From Campylobacterales bacterium (lineage in GTDB: Bacteria > Campylobacterota > Campylobacteria > Campylobacterales > Hydrogenimonadaceae): a DNA stretch of 7,325 nucleotides. The stretch covers positions 1 to 7,325 of the forward strand of contig JAMOMS010000232.1 in the NCBI GenBank assembly GCA_027067015.1, read 5' to 3'. The notes beneath the pieces were generated by a model, which was not told the DNA's origin, ran no database searches, and was given only the letters and a program-made list of their open reading frames with translations. A program made the position numbers and the translations under genes. Positions 1-5,929 of the stretch are shown here, piece after piece (within the stretch, counting starts at the first letter, position 1; each line of letters begins with the position of its first letter).

Positions 1-1
1 T

Positions 2-115
2 GTACGGCTTGAGAGTGGCGACAAGGTTAACTCCATCGCCGTCTGTCCCAAAGAAGAGGCGGAAGAGGAGCTGGCCGAGCACTCTGACGAACTTACTATT
101 GACAAAGTGGAATGA
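2..115 (+). CDS. gyrA: DNA gyrase subunit A, C-terminal end (partial)
   Basis: This is the last 37 codons of a gene that begins upstream of the window; it stops at TGA 113-115. The translation opens with VRLESGDKVNSIAV, which resembles the last beta-pinwheel blade motif of GyrA (R-L-x-x-G-D-K-V-x-S-I-A). An acidic tail rich in Glu and Asp follows, as is common at GyrA C-termini. GyrA is the DNA-breaking subunit of gyrase, and this end belongs to the DNA-wrapping domain. The gene call rests on that short motif and on context: in Campylobacter jejuni gyrA directly precedes flgP, flgQ, flgR and asd, the order seen here. No terminator is visible in the 49 bases before flgP, so read-through is possible. 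Another protein with a similar tail cannot be excluded from 37 residues. Confidence 0.7.
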   Translation, partial: VRLESGDKVNSIAVCPKEEAEEELAEHSDELTIDKVE

Positions 116-150
116 CTTTTGCTTACACTTTGGCAACAACTCTAACCATC

Positions 151-156
151 GAGGAG
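151..156 (+). promoter_or_regulatory. Shine-Dalgarno that sets the flgP start
   Basis: GAGGAG lies 8 bases before the ATG at 165. It decides the start of flgP in favour of 165 over the in-frame upstream ATG at 9. Starting at 165 puts a lipoprotein signal peptide at the very N-terminus, while starting at 9 would bury it behind 52 residues read out of frame from the gyrA end. Confidence 0.75.
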
Positions 157-164
157 CCCTATTC

Positions 165-731
165 ATGAAACGCCAACTCCTTTCCGCCCTTCTGGGCGGC
201 GGTCTGATTTTGAGCGTCGGCGGTTGCTCATTCAAAAGCGAGCCGACCGCCCAGACCCGCCCCTGCCAACCCTATGCCCAAACCCAACCCTGCCAGCCGC
301 CCGCCCCGCAACAGGTAGCGGTTCAGGCATCCGCGCCGGCCAAGGCGCCCGAACCCAAAAAAGAAGAAAAGCCGGCCAACCCCTGTGACGGCATGACCCT
401 GGCGCCCCAGTGCGACCTGCATTTTCGTGTTATCGGCCAGGGGGTCGCGCCGGTCAACACTGTCTCCCCCGCCCAGGCCATGGCGCTGGCCAAACGAGCC
501 GCCATCGCCGACGGCTACCGGCAACTGGCTGAAAAAATCAGCGGTGTTTACGTGGAGGGCCGCGACATGATCAAAAACATGATGGTCCAAAACTCCGTTG
601 TCCACACCCAGGTCAACGCCCTCATTCGCAACGCCGAGATTGTTGACACCGAATTTAAAGACGGACTCTACCAGGCCCAGATGGAGATCACCATCCACGG
701 CGGCAAATGGTACGAAAAACTGGCCAACTGA
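165..731 (+). CDS. flgP: FlgP, outer-membrane lipoprotein of the flagellar basal disk
   Basis: The predicted product is a 188-residue lipoprotein. The N-terminus has a basic start (MKR), a hydrophobic stretch and the lipobox V-G-G-C, so Cys21 should be lipidated. Residues 22-83 form a Pro/Ala/Gln-rich linker with four more cysteines (34, 43, 74, 83). Residues from about 84 to 188 look like an LPP20/FlgP domain: a strand (F-R-V-I-G-Q-G), a helix with ALAKRAAIADGYRQLAEKI, then V-x-V-x-G and a final strand pair ending near GKWYEKL. In C. jejuni, FlgP is needed for motility but not for filament assembly. It builds the large outer-membrane-associated disk around the motor. The flgQ-flgR-asd neighbourhood supports the assignment more strongly than motif similarity alone. 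A paralogous LPP20-family lipoprotein is the main alternative. Confidence 0.87.
   Translation: MKRQLLSALLGGGLILSVGGCSFKSEPTAQTRPCQPYAQTQPCQPPAPQQVAVQASAPAKAPEPKKEEKPANPCDGMTLAPQCDLHFRVIGQGVAPVNTVSPAQAMALAKRAAIADGYRQLAEKISGVYVEGRDMIKNMMVQNSVVHTQVNALIRNAEIVDTEFKDGLYQAQMEITIHGGKWYEKLAN
249..302 (+). repeat. Two 27-bp imperfect tandem repeats in the flgP linker
   Basis: Bases 249-275 and 276-302 encode AQTRPCQPY and AQTQPCQPP, a duplicated nine-residue unit centred on P-C-Q-P. It lies in the Pro-rich linker just after the lipid anchor. The two copies differ at several synonymous and two non-synonymous positions, so the duplication is not recent. It lengthens the tether between the membrane and the folded domain by a whole number of codons. 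Confidence 0.75.
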
Positions 732-1114
732 CCCTTCTTTTCTCCCTCTTTTTCTCCTCCCCGTTGCCGGGGATGGAGGATTATTACGTCTCCTACGCCC
801 TTTTGACCGAAAAGCAGAGTGTTATAGCCGAGCGCATCTATATCTCCCGCGCCATGACGCCCCTGGGCGAAGCGGGAAAAGCGCTCTGCCGCTTCGAGAC
901 CGATCTGCCCGATTTTCAAACTTTCATCAAATATCGCAAACATCAAATTGTTACCTGCCTCATGCGCCAAGGCGTATTGGTGCACTCCTACGAAACCTCA
1001 CGCAACGCCGTCATCTCCCGTGAGGCGGTCTGGCTCACCCTGCCGCCTGTTGGAATCAAAGTGGCCTTTAACGACGGGGTTGTTATAGTTAGAAAAGTGA
1101 AAAGTGAAAAGTGA
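707..1114 (+). CDS. flgQ: FlgQ-like secreted motility protein
   Basis: This is a 135-residue protein with an N-terminal signal sequence (basic MVRK, hydrophobic core around residues 8-18, probable cleavage near 20-23). The remainder is about 110 residues of mixed alpha/beta character without catalytic motifs that I recognise. The start at 707 overlaps flgP by 25 bases. It is preferred because the next ATG, at 773, would remove the signal sequence. Only a weak GGCGG (699-703) precedes it, which suggests coupling to flgP translation. In C. jejuni FlgQ is required for motility and for normal amounts of FlgP in the outer membrane. The name here rests on position between flgP and flgR, on size and on the signal peptide, not on a motif. 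The stop codon lies inside a heptamer repeat array. Loss of two repeat units would extend the protein to 155 residues. Confidence 0.75.
   Translation: MVRKTGQLTLLFSLFFSSPLPGMEDYYVSYALLTEKQSVIAERIYISRAMTPLGEAGKALCRFETDLPDFQTFIKYRKHQIVTCLMRQGVLVHSYETSRNAVISREAVWLTLPPVGIKVAFNDGVVIVRKVKSEK
754..778 (+). other. Stable stem-loop at the flgP/flgQ junction
   Basis: The arm 754-763 (CTCCTCCCCG) pairs with 768-778 (CGGGGATGGAG) to give a 10-bp, mostly G-C stem with one bulged T at 774 and the loop TTGC. It begins 22 bases after the flgP stop and lies within flgQ codons 16-24. No T-run follows, so it is not an intrinsic terminator. It could slow ribosomes or protect an upstream flgP mRNA end. This is a by-eye fold, and coding constraint may explain it. 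Confidence 0.45.
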
Positions 1115-1126
1115 AAAGTGAAAAGT
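1092..1126 (+). repeat. Five perfect tandem copies of the heptamer GAAAAGT
   Basis: The copies are 1092-1098, 1099-1105, 1106-1112, 1113-1119 and 1120-1126, with no mismatch. They are followed by C and a decayed partial unit (GAAAGG). The array covers the last codons of flgQ and the start of the flgQ-flgR gap. A 7-bp unit is not a multiple of three, and within 21 bases it offers TGA in each frame. With four or more copies flgQ therefore always ends in KVKSEK at the same place. With exactly three copies the flgQ frame leaves the array open. Perfect arrays of this kind are typical sites of slipped-strand mispairing. Confidence 0.95.
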
Positions 1127-1128
1127 CG

Positions 1129-1136
1129 AAAGGAGG
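1129..1136 (+). promoter_or_regulatory. Strong Shine-Dalgarno between flgQ and flgR
   Basis: AAAGGAGG is a near-perfect anti-SD match directly behind the heptamer array. It is too far (48 bases) from the flgR ATG to serve it directly. It is well placed for the ATG at 1141, 4 bases after GGAGG, which opens a 15-codon frame. Confidence 0.5.
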
Positions 1137-1140
1137 GCGG

Positions 1141-1188
1141 ATGGCCGTTGCATACACGTTGACCGAAAGAGCGAAGAGGTGCCCATGA
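1141..1188 (+). CDS. Possible 15-codon leader peptide, or out-of-frame tail of flgQ
   Basis: The frame reads MAVAYTLTERAKRCP and stops at TGA 1186-1188, which overlaps the flgR ATG (1185-1187) as ATGA. A strong Shine-Dalgarno precedes it, so translation followed by re-initiation at flgR is plausible. The same frame is open back to 1108, inside the repeat array, and becomes continuous with flgQ if two heptamer units are removed. It may therefore be a translated coupling leader for flgR, or the former C-terminus of FlgQ cut off by repeat expansion. No conserved domain is recognisable at this length. Expression is unproven. Confidence 0.3.
   Translation: MAVAYTLTERAKRCP
1174..1179 (+). promoter_or_regulatory. 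Shine-Dalgarno that sets the flgR start
   Basis: AAGAGG precedes the ATG at 1185 by 5 bases. This supports the start at 1185 over the in-frame GTG at 1179, which would overlap the site itself and add only two residues ahead of a typical receiver-domain N-terminus (MKIAIVEDD). Confidence 0.7.
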
Positions 1189-2333
1189 AGATCGCCATTG
1201 TCGAAGATGACATCAATATGCGCAAATCGCTGGAGATCGCCCTCTCCGACTACGCCGACGAATTTGAGGTCAAGACCTTCCGAAACGCCAAAGAGGCCCT
1301 TAAAAAGTTGGACGACTCGTATGATCTTGTCATTACCGACATCACCATGCCCGGTATGGACGGCATTGAGTTTCTTGAAAAGCTGGATGGGCGCTATGAG
1401 GCGATTATTATTACCGGTAACGCCACGCTGGGCCGCGCCATTGAGTCGATCCGCCTGGGGGTCAAAGATTTTTTGACCAAACCCTTTGAGATCGAAACGC
1501 TGGTAGAGGCGATCCGCCGTAGCCGCAAAGCCGGTACTCGGCTCAAACAGAGCGCCCCCCGACACGACACCAAAAACTCCGCGCTCTTTTACGCTACCTC
1601 TCCCGCGCTTGAAAACGCGCTCAAACTGGCGCGCAAAGCGGCCCTTACCGACGCATCGGTACTCCTGTTGGGCGAAAGCGGCGTAGGCAAAGAGCTCTTT
1701 GCCCGAACCCTGCACGAAAGCTCTCCCCGCGCCAACGGCCCGTTTGTAGCCCTCAATATGGCCGCCATTCCCGAAAACCTGATCGAAAGCGAACTCTTCG
1801 GATTTGAGAAGGGGGCCTTTACCGATGCCATGGAGCGTAAAATCGGCAAATTTGAGTCAGCTAACGGGGGGACGCTCTTTTTGGACGAGATCGCCGAGAT
1901 GCCGGTGCATTTGCAGGCCAAACTTCTGCGCGCCCTGCAGGAAAAGCGTGTCTGCCGGCTGGGCGGGCATGAGGAGATCGCCGTGGACGTGCGCATCGTG
2001 GCCGCCACCAACGCCGATATCAAGGCAAAGATCGCACAGGGAGAATTTAGGGAAGATCTCTACTACCGCATCGCTACCATTCCTATTCAGATACCCCCGC
2101 TTAGAGAGCGCACCGAAGAGATCCTGCCCATCGCCGAACGGATACTGGAAGAGGTGCGCCAAAAGTATGACCTGCCAGAAAAATCCTTCTCCGCCGAGGC
2201 CAAAGAGAGACTATTGCGTTATCCGTGGCCCGGCAACATTCGCGAGCTCATCGCCGTCGTTGAGCGGGCGACGATTTTAAGTGATACAAACAAGATAACG
2301 GCGGAAGATCTTTTTCTCGACGCCCGCTCATAG
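1185..2333 (+). CDS. flgR: FlgR, sigma-54-dependent flagellar response regulator without DNA-binding domain
   Basis: This 382-residue protein has two domains. The receiver domain (about 1-115) has the acidic pocket E7/D8/D9, phospho-acceptor Asp52 (V-I-T-D-I-T-M-P-G), Thr77 and Lys99 (T-K-P-F). The AAA+ sigma-54 activator domain (about 138-360) has Walker A GESGVGKE (163-170), the sigma-54 contact loop GAFTDA (210-215), Walker B GGTLFLDE (228-235), the Arg-finger region FREDLYYR (288-295) and sensor II WPGNIREL (348-355). Only 27 residues follow sensor II and they contain no Fis-type helix-turn-helix. From memory this length and truncation match H. pylori FlgR (about 381 residues), an enhancer-independent activator; C. 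jejuni FlgR is longer. It would be phosphorylated by the kinase FlgS, which is not in this window, and would switch on rod-hook and other class 2 flagellar genes. The contact loop differs from canonical GAFTGA at its fifth residue. Confidence 0.94.
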   Translation: MKIAIVEDDINMRKSLEIALSDYADEFEVKTFRNAKEALKKLDDSYDLVITDITMPGMDGIEFLEKLDGRYEAIIITGNATLGRAIESIRLGVKDFLTKPFEIETLVEAIRRSRKAGTRLKQSAPRHDTKNSALFYATSPALENALKLARKAALTDASVLLLGESGVGKELFARTLHESSPRANGPFVALNMAAIPENLIESELFGFEKGAFTDAMERKIGKFESANGGTLFLDEIAEMPVHLQAKLLRALQEKRVCRLGGHEEIAVDVRIVAATNADIKAKIAQGEFREDLYYRIATIPIQIPPLRERTEEILPIAERILEEVRQKYDLPEKSFSAEAKERLLRYPWPGNIRELIAVVERATILSDTNKITAEDLFLDARS

Positions 2334-2342
2334 AATCATTAA

Positions 2343-2359
2343 TTTTTTTTAGGTATAAT
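2343..2359 (+). promoter_or_regulatory. Housekeeping (sigma-70 type) promoter for the asd operon
   Basis: A perfect TATAAT (2354-2359) lies three bases after a run of eight T (2343-2350), with no good -35 box. This is the usual promoter form in Campylobacterota, where T-rich periodic sequence replaces the -35 element. Transcription would begin near 2366, which leaves a leader of about 28 bases with the Shine-Dalgarno AAAGAGGG (2381-2388) ahead of the asd ATG at 2394. It is the best promoter in the window and is the likely source of the mRNA for the six downstream genes. Confidence 0.75.
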
Positions 2360-2393
2360 CGCGTAATTTTTCCAAAAAACAAAGAGGGTCATA

Positions 2394-3422
2394 ATGCGAA
2401 AATTCAACGTTGCGGTTGTCGGCGCCACCGGTGCCGTTGGTGAGGAGATGCTAAGAGTCCTGGAAGAGGTCGATTTTCCCGTCGCCAAACTGGTGCCGCT
2501 GGCCAGCGCCCGTACGGCGGGCGAGAAAATTGAGTTCAAGGGCGAAGAGGTTGTCGTCAAAGAGTTGACAGAGACCATTTTTGAAAAAGAGGAGATCGAG
2601 ATCGCGCTCTTTAGCGCCGGCGGCTCCGTCTCGGCCCATTACGCCCCCTTCGCCGCCGAAGCGGGCGCGGTAGTGGTGGACAACACCAGCCATTTTCGTA
2701 TGGACCCGGAAGTGCCGCTGGTGGTGCCCGAGGTCAACCCCGAAGATATCGCCCTATGGCAAAGCAAAGGCATCATCGCCAACCCCAATTGCTCGACTAT
2801 CCAGATGGTCCAGGCCCTCAAGCCCCTTCAGGAGACCTTCGGCATCGAGCGGGTGGACGTGAGCACCTACCAGGCCACCTCGGGCGCAGGCAAGAGCGCC
2901 ATGGAAGAGATGGTCAAACAGATGCAGGACTTCTTCGCTTTCAGACTGGATGAAAGCCCCCATGAGAAGTTCCCCCACCAGATCGCCCTGAATGTCATCC
3001 CGCAGATCGACGTCTTTATGGACAACGGCTTCACCAAGGAAGAGATGAAGATGGTCAACGAAACCTGCAAAATCATGCACGAGAGTATCGAGGTGGCGGC
3101 CACCTGCGTGCGCGTGCCGGTCTTGCGGGGCCATAGCGAAAGCATTACCGTCACCCTCAAAAAAGACGCTGACGCTCAGGCGGTACGCGAGGCGCTGGCA
3201 AAGGGAGAGAACCTGGTACTCATGGACGACCCCGCCAACGGCGTCTACCCCATGCCCATCGTCTGCGTCGATCGTGACAAAACATTTGTGGGACGCATTC
3301 GCGGCGACATCTACCGCCCCAATGTCATCCATATGTTCGTGGTGGCCGACAACCTGCGTGTCGGCGCCGCCACCAATGCCGTGCGCATTGCCAAGAAATG
3401 GATAGAGACGGAGGCCGTATGA
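2394..3422 (+). CDS. asd: Aspartate-semialdehyde dehydrogenase
   Basis: This 342-residue cytoplasmic enzyme reduces L-4-aspartyl phosphate to aspartate semialdehyde with NADPH. That is the branch point to lysine/meso-diaminopimelate, methionine and threonine. The N-terminal nucleotide-binding loop G-A-T-G-A-V-G is at residues 10-16. The catalytic cysteine is Cys133 in N-P-N-C-S-T, and the acid/base histidine is His247 in V-L-R-G-H-S-E. The substrate-binding stretch Y-Q-A-T-S-G-A-G-K is also present. The length is normal for the bacterial family. The start has a good Shine-Dalgarno (2381-2388) and its own promoter. The stop TGA overlaps the next ATG, so it is the first gene of a coupled operon. 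In this operon it supplies the pathway to diaminopimelate, the residue handled by the two peptidoglycan enzymes downstream. Confidence 0.97.
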   Translation: MRKFNVAVVGATGAVGEEMLRVLEEVDFPVAKLVPLASARTAGEKIEFKGEEVVVKELTETIFEKEEIEIALFSAGGSVSAHYAPFAAEAGAVVVDNTSHFRMDPEVPLVVPEVNPEDIALWQSKGIIANPNCSTIQMVQALKPLQETFGIERVDVSTYQATSGAGKSAMEEMVKQMQDFFAFRLDESPHEKFPHQIALNVIPQIDVFMDNGFTKEEMKMVNETCKIMHESIEVAATCVRVPVLRGHSESITVTLKKDADAQAVREALAKGENLVLMDDPANGVYPMPIVCVDRDKTFVGRIRGDIYRPNVIHMFVVADNLRVGAATNAVRIAKKWIETEAV

Positions 3423-3934
3423 AACGCCTGGAACAGCTCTTTGAGAGCGCGTTGTGGAACACCAGGCTACTGATTTTACTGCCGGTCATCTTCTCCATGA
3501 TCGGCGCGGTGGCCCTCTTTGTCATCGCCAGTATCGATATTTATCATGTCGCAACCTATACCCTGGATGTCTATCTCAATCACCTCCACCCCAAAGATTT
3601 CCACGAGAAGGTTGTAGGCGACGTCATCGGCGCCATTGACCTCTATCTTATCGCCGTGATACTCCTGCTCTTTAGTTTCGGCCTTTATGAACTGTTCATC
3701 TCGCGTATCGACGCGGCGGAGGCGTCGGAAGGCTCCAAAATTTTGCAGATTCACTCCCTTGACCAGCTCAAGGACAAGCTGGCCAAGGTCATTGTCATGG
3801 TCCTGGTGGTCAGCTTTTTCAAGCGGGTATTGCATACCCATTACGGATCACCTCTGGAACTACTCTATTTTGCCATAGCTATTCTCGCCCTTGCCCTGGG
3901 GCTCTATTTTCTGCATAAAGGCGGTAACCACTGA
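3419..3934 (+). CDS. yqhA: YqhA family (UPF0114) inner-membrane protein
   Basis: This 171-residue membrane protein is predicted to have four transmembrane helices near residues 17-39, 69-94, 124-140 and 146-165. The order of features fits the UPF0114/YqhA family: an N-terminal amphipathic segment with E-x-x-L-W-N-T-R, a second helix ending in Y-E-L-F-I-S-R-I-D, then S-L-D-Q-L-K-x-K-L-x-K before the third helix. The start at 3419 overlaps the asd stop as ATGA and has GGAGG at 3410-3414. The alternative ATG at 3398 would add seven residues and lacks support. No biochemical function is established for the family, and I see no catalytic residues. Its tight packing between asd and hemE says only that it is co-expressed. 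The family call is fairly sure and the role is unknown. Confidence 0.87.
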   Translation: MKRLEQLFESALWNTRLLILLPVIFSMIGAVALFVIASIDIYHVATYTLDVYLNHLHPKDFHEKVVGDVIGAIDLYLIAVILLLFSFGLYELFISRIDAAEASEGSKILQIHSLDQLKDKLAKVIVMVLVVSFFKRVLHTHYGSPLELLYFAIAILALALGLYFLHKGGNH

Positions 3935-4953
3935 TGATTTTCGTAGATGCCTGTTTTCGTAAACCCACCCCCTACACGCCTGTTTGGATGATGCGCCAGG
4001 CGGGCCGCTACCTGCCCGAGTACATGGCCGTGCGCCAAAAGGCGGGTGACTTTCTGACACTTTGCAAAAACCCCGAAATGGCCGCCAAAGTGACCCTGCA
4101 ACCGGTCGATATTATCGGCGTGGACGCGGCCATTTTGTTCAGCGATATTCTGGTGATCCCCCTGGAGATGGGAATGGATCTGAAATTTGAGAAGGGCGAA
4201 GGGCCCGTTTTTAGCGACCCCATTAGAACCACCGACGACCTTAAACGCCTACAACCCGACGCCCACGAGCGCCTTACCTACGTTTACGACACCATCAGAC
4301 TGGTACGCGAGCGCCTGGCCAACGACAAAGCGCTCATCGGTTTTACCGGCGCGCCGTGGACGCTCATTACCTATATGATCGAAGGGCGCGGCACCAAAAC
4401 CTACAACATTGTCAAAAAACTGATCTACACCCAACCCGACCTGGTTCACGCCCTGCTAAGAGAGGTGACCGAAACCGTCAAGCTCTATCTTGAGAAGCAG
4501 ATTGAAGCGGGCGTCAATGCCGTGCAGATCTTTGACAGCTGGGCCGGGGCGCTTGAAAAACCGGTCTACTTTGAGTTCAGTTGGGCCTACATGAAAGAGA
4601 TTGCCGCCTATATCAAAGGCAAATATCCCCACATTCCCGTCATCATGTTCCCCAAAGGTATCGGCGCCTACCTGGATGATATTGACGGCGAGTTTGACGT
4701 ATTCGGTGTGGACTGGGGCACCCCCATGGCCCTGGCCAAAGAGAAGCTGGGAGAGCGCTACGTTTTGCAGGGTAACATGGAGCCCTGCCGCCTCTACTCC
4801 AAAGAGGCGACCAAAACGTGCGTGGAGAGTTTGCACGCCATCATGCGAGGCGACGGCCATATCTTCAACCTTGGCCACGGCATATTACCGGACGTGCCGG
4901 TAGAAAACGCGAAATATTTTGTCAATCTTGTACATGAGGTGACGAGAAAGTGA
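3934..4953 (+). CDS. hemE: Uroporphyrinogen decarboxylase
   Basis: This 339-residue cytoplasmic enzyme removes four carboxyl groups from uroporphyrinogen III to give coproporphyrinogen III in haem synthesis. The first family signature, [15 protein letters not shown], places substrate-binding Arg21 and Arg25. Catalytic Asp71 lies in L-F-S-D-I-L-V-I-P, Tyr147 in [14 protein letters not shown], and His315 in F-N-L-G-H-G-I-L-P. All the expected active-site residues are therefore present and the length is normal. The ATG shares its A with the stop of the preceding gene (TGATG), and the hemE stop overlaps the next start (GTGA), so translation is probably coupled on both sides. Its presence among cell-envelope genes has no obvious functional reason and may simply reflect operon rearrangement. 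Haem is needed for cytochromes in respiratory Campylobacterota. Confidence 0.98.
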   Translation: MIFVDACFRKPTPYTPVWMMRQAGRYLPEYMAVRQKAGDFLTLCKNPEMAAKVTLQPVDIIGVDAAILFSDILVIPLEMGMDLKFEKGEGPVFSDPIRTTDDLKRLQPDAHERLTYVYDTIRLVRERLANDKALIGFTGAPWTLITYMIEGRGTKTYNIVKKLIYTQPDLVHALLREVTETVKLYLEKQIEAGVNAVQIFDSWAGALEKPVYFEFSWAYMKEIAAYIKGKYPHIPVIMFPKGIGAYLDDIDGEFDVFGVDWGTPMALAKEKLGERYVLQGNMEPCRLYSKEATKTCVESLHAIMRGDGHIFNLGHGILPDVPVENAKYFVNLVHEVTRK

Positions 4954-5924
4954 TAATAGTACGGCTACTTTTTGCGCTTACTCTTTTTTTAAGCTCCTCT
5001 CTCTTTGCTGACACCATTGTCGACACCTACCGTACCAAAGGCATCGGCCCCATCGAAAGGATGTTGGATGAGCGGCTTAGCCAGCCCGAATACTGGCTTG
5101 AGGTATTAAAGTCACACGATAGCGTCTACGGCTACTTTGACCATGAGACCGACCTGCTTTTATGCTCCAAAAGCGACAAGATTCTCAAACTCTACAGCGC
5201 CAACAGCCATTTTCAACTCAAACAGGAGGCGCCTATTATTATGGGCAAACTCCCCGGCGACAAACAGACCGAAGGGGATTTGCGCACCCCTATCGGGGTG
5301 TATCACATTCTTTCCAAAAAGATCAACCCCGGCCCCGAATACGGTCCGCTCGCTTTTGTCACCGACTACCCCAACCGATACGACATGATTTTGGGCAAAG
5401 ACGGCCACGGCATCTGGCTCCACGGCTATCCGCTGGGGTGTGATGACAAAGAGGCGACCAAAGGGTGCATCGCCATGCACAATGATGCCCTGGAACAGTT
5501 GGACAAACAGCTTGATTTTCGCCGGGCCCTGCTTATTATCAGTGAACACCCTATTCAAAAAATCTCCAAAGAGACCATGAGCCGTCTGCTCGCTTTTATT
5601 TATGATTGGCGCTATAGCTGGAAATACAATGATTACAACGCCTACCTGCGACACTATGCCCCTTCGCTTGTCTTTCAGGGCAACAAAAACTTCCAAGAGT
5701 TCAAAGCCTACAAAAAAGCGGTATTTGAAAAAAACAGGGGACGCAAAAAGATATTGCGATTTTTTGACCTTAAAGTCGTCCCCTACCCCAACGCCCAAAA
5801 CAAAAAACTCTGGTACGCTTCCATGCGGGAGTTTTACCAAAGCGGCGGTTACCGCTATGACGGCCCCAAAGAGCTTCTTATCGAAGAGTTGGGCGACGGT
5901 CGTTTTCAGATCGTAGTAGAGTAA
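4950..5924 (+). CDS. pgp2: Periplasmic L,D-carboxypeptidase/transpeptidase-fold protein, Csd6/Pgp2-like cell-shape enzyme
   Basis: The 324-residue product has a signal peptide (1-20, cleavage after S-L-F-A). An N-terminal region runs to about 85, and a YkuD L,D-transpeptidase domain spans about 85-200. The C-terminal region (about 205-324) resembles the NTF2-like domain of Csd6. The catalytic motif is present: His158 in G-I-W-L-H-G and nucleophile Cys173 in [11 protein letters not shown]. pylori Csd6 (330 residues) and C. jejuni Pgp2 have this layout and act as L,D-carboxypeptidases, cutting tetrapeptides to tripeptides and so controlling helical shape. The GTG start overlaps the hemE stop (GTGA) with a weak GAGG upstream, which suggests coupled translation. 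The next gene encodes the enzyme that uses its product. A cross-linking L,D-transpeptidase role is possible, but the Csd6-like architecture argues for trimming. Confidence 0.9.
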   Translation: MIIVRLLFALTLFLSSSLFADTIVDTYRTKGIGPIERMLDERLSQPEYWLEVLKSHDSVYGYFDHETDLLLCSKSDKILKLYSANSHFQLKQEAPIIMGKLPGDKQTEGDLRTPIGVYHILSKKINPGPEYGPLAFVTDYPNRYDMILGKDGHGIWLHGYPLGCDDKEATKGCIAMHNDALEQLDKQLDFRRALLIISEHPIQKISKETMSRLLAFIYDWRYSWKYNDYNAYLRHYAPSLVFQGNKNFQEFKAYKKAVFEKNRGRKKILRFFDLKVVPYPNAQNKKLWYASMREFYQSGGYRYDGPKELLIEELGDGRFQIVVE

Positions 5925-5929
5925 TCACC

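Noticed and set aside
116..164. Sigma-54 (GG-N10-GC) or sigma-28 promoter ahead of flgP
   Set aside because: The only GG in place (132-133) has AA, not GC, at the right spacing, and no sigma-28-like box is visible. A TTGCTT/TCTAAC pair (119-124, 141-146) is too weak to call.
9..164. N-terminal extension of flgP to the ATG at 9
   Set aside because: It overlaps the gyrA end in another frame, would bury the lipobox behind 52 residues, and lacks the good Shine-Dalgarno found before 165.
598..1023. 141-codon + strand frame across the flgP end and flgQ
   Set aside because: Its composition is rich in Pro, Ser, Arg and Thr with no domain, and it overlaps two better-supported genes. It looks like a shadow frame.
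1092..1126. CRISPR or iteron origin reading of the tandem repeats
   Set aside because: The units are 7 bp and contiguous with no spacers, and no replication initiator gene or AT-rich unwinding region is nearby. A simple-sequence array explains it.
1089..1715. Minus-strand 208-codon frame that includes the heptamer array
   Set aside because: It lies antisense to the flgR receiver and AAA+ codons. Its repetitive Phe/Ser/Leu tail is only the complement of the heptamers.
2334..2352. Possible intrinsic terminator after flgR, because of the T8 run at 2343-2350
   Set aside because: No GC-rich hairpin precedes the T-run. The run is better explained as the T-tract of the asd promoter.
4949..4960. 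A TATAAT-like GATAAT at the start of pgp2 as an internal promoter
   Set aside because: It lies within the first pgp2 codons without T-tract spacing, and transcripts from it would start inside the coding region.
5160..5840. Long minus-strand frames opposite pgp2 (226 codons), and likewise at 2754-3332 opposite asd
   Set aside because: They mirror the codons of well-supported + strand genes, have no recognisable motifs or ribosome sites, and are typical antisense shadows in GC-rich DNA.
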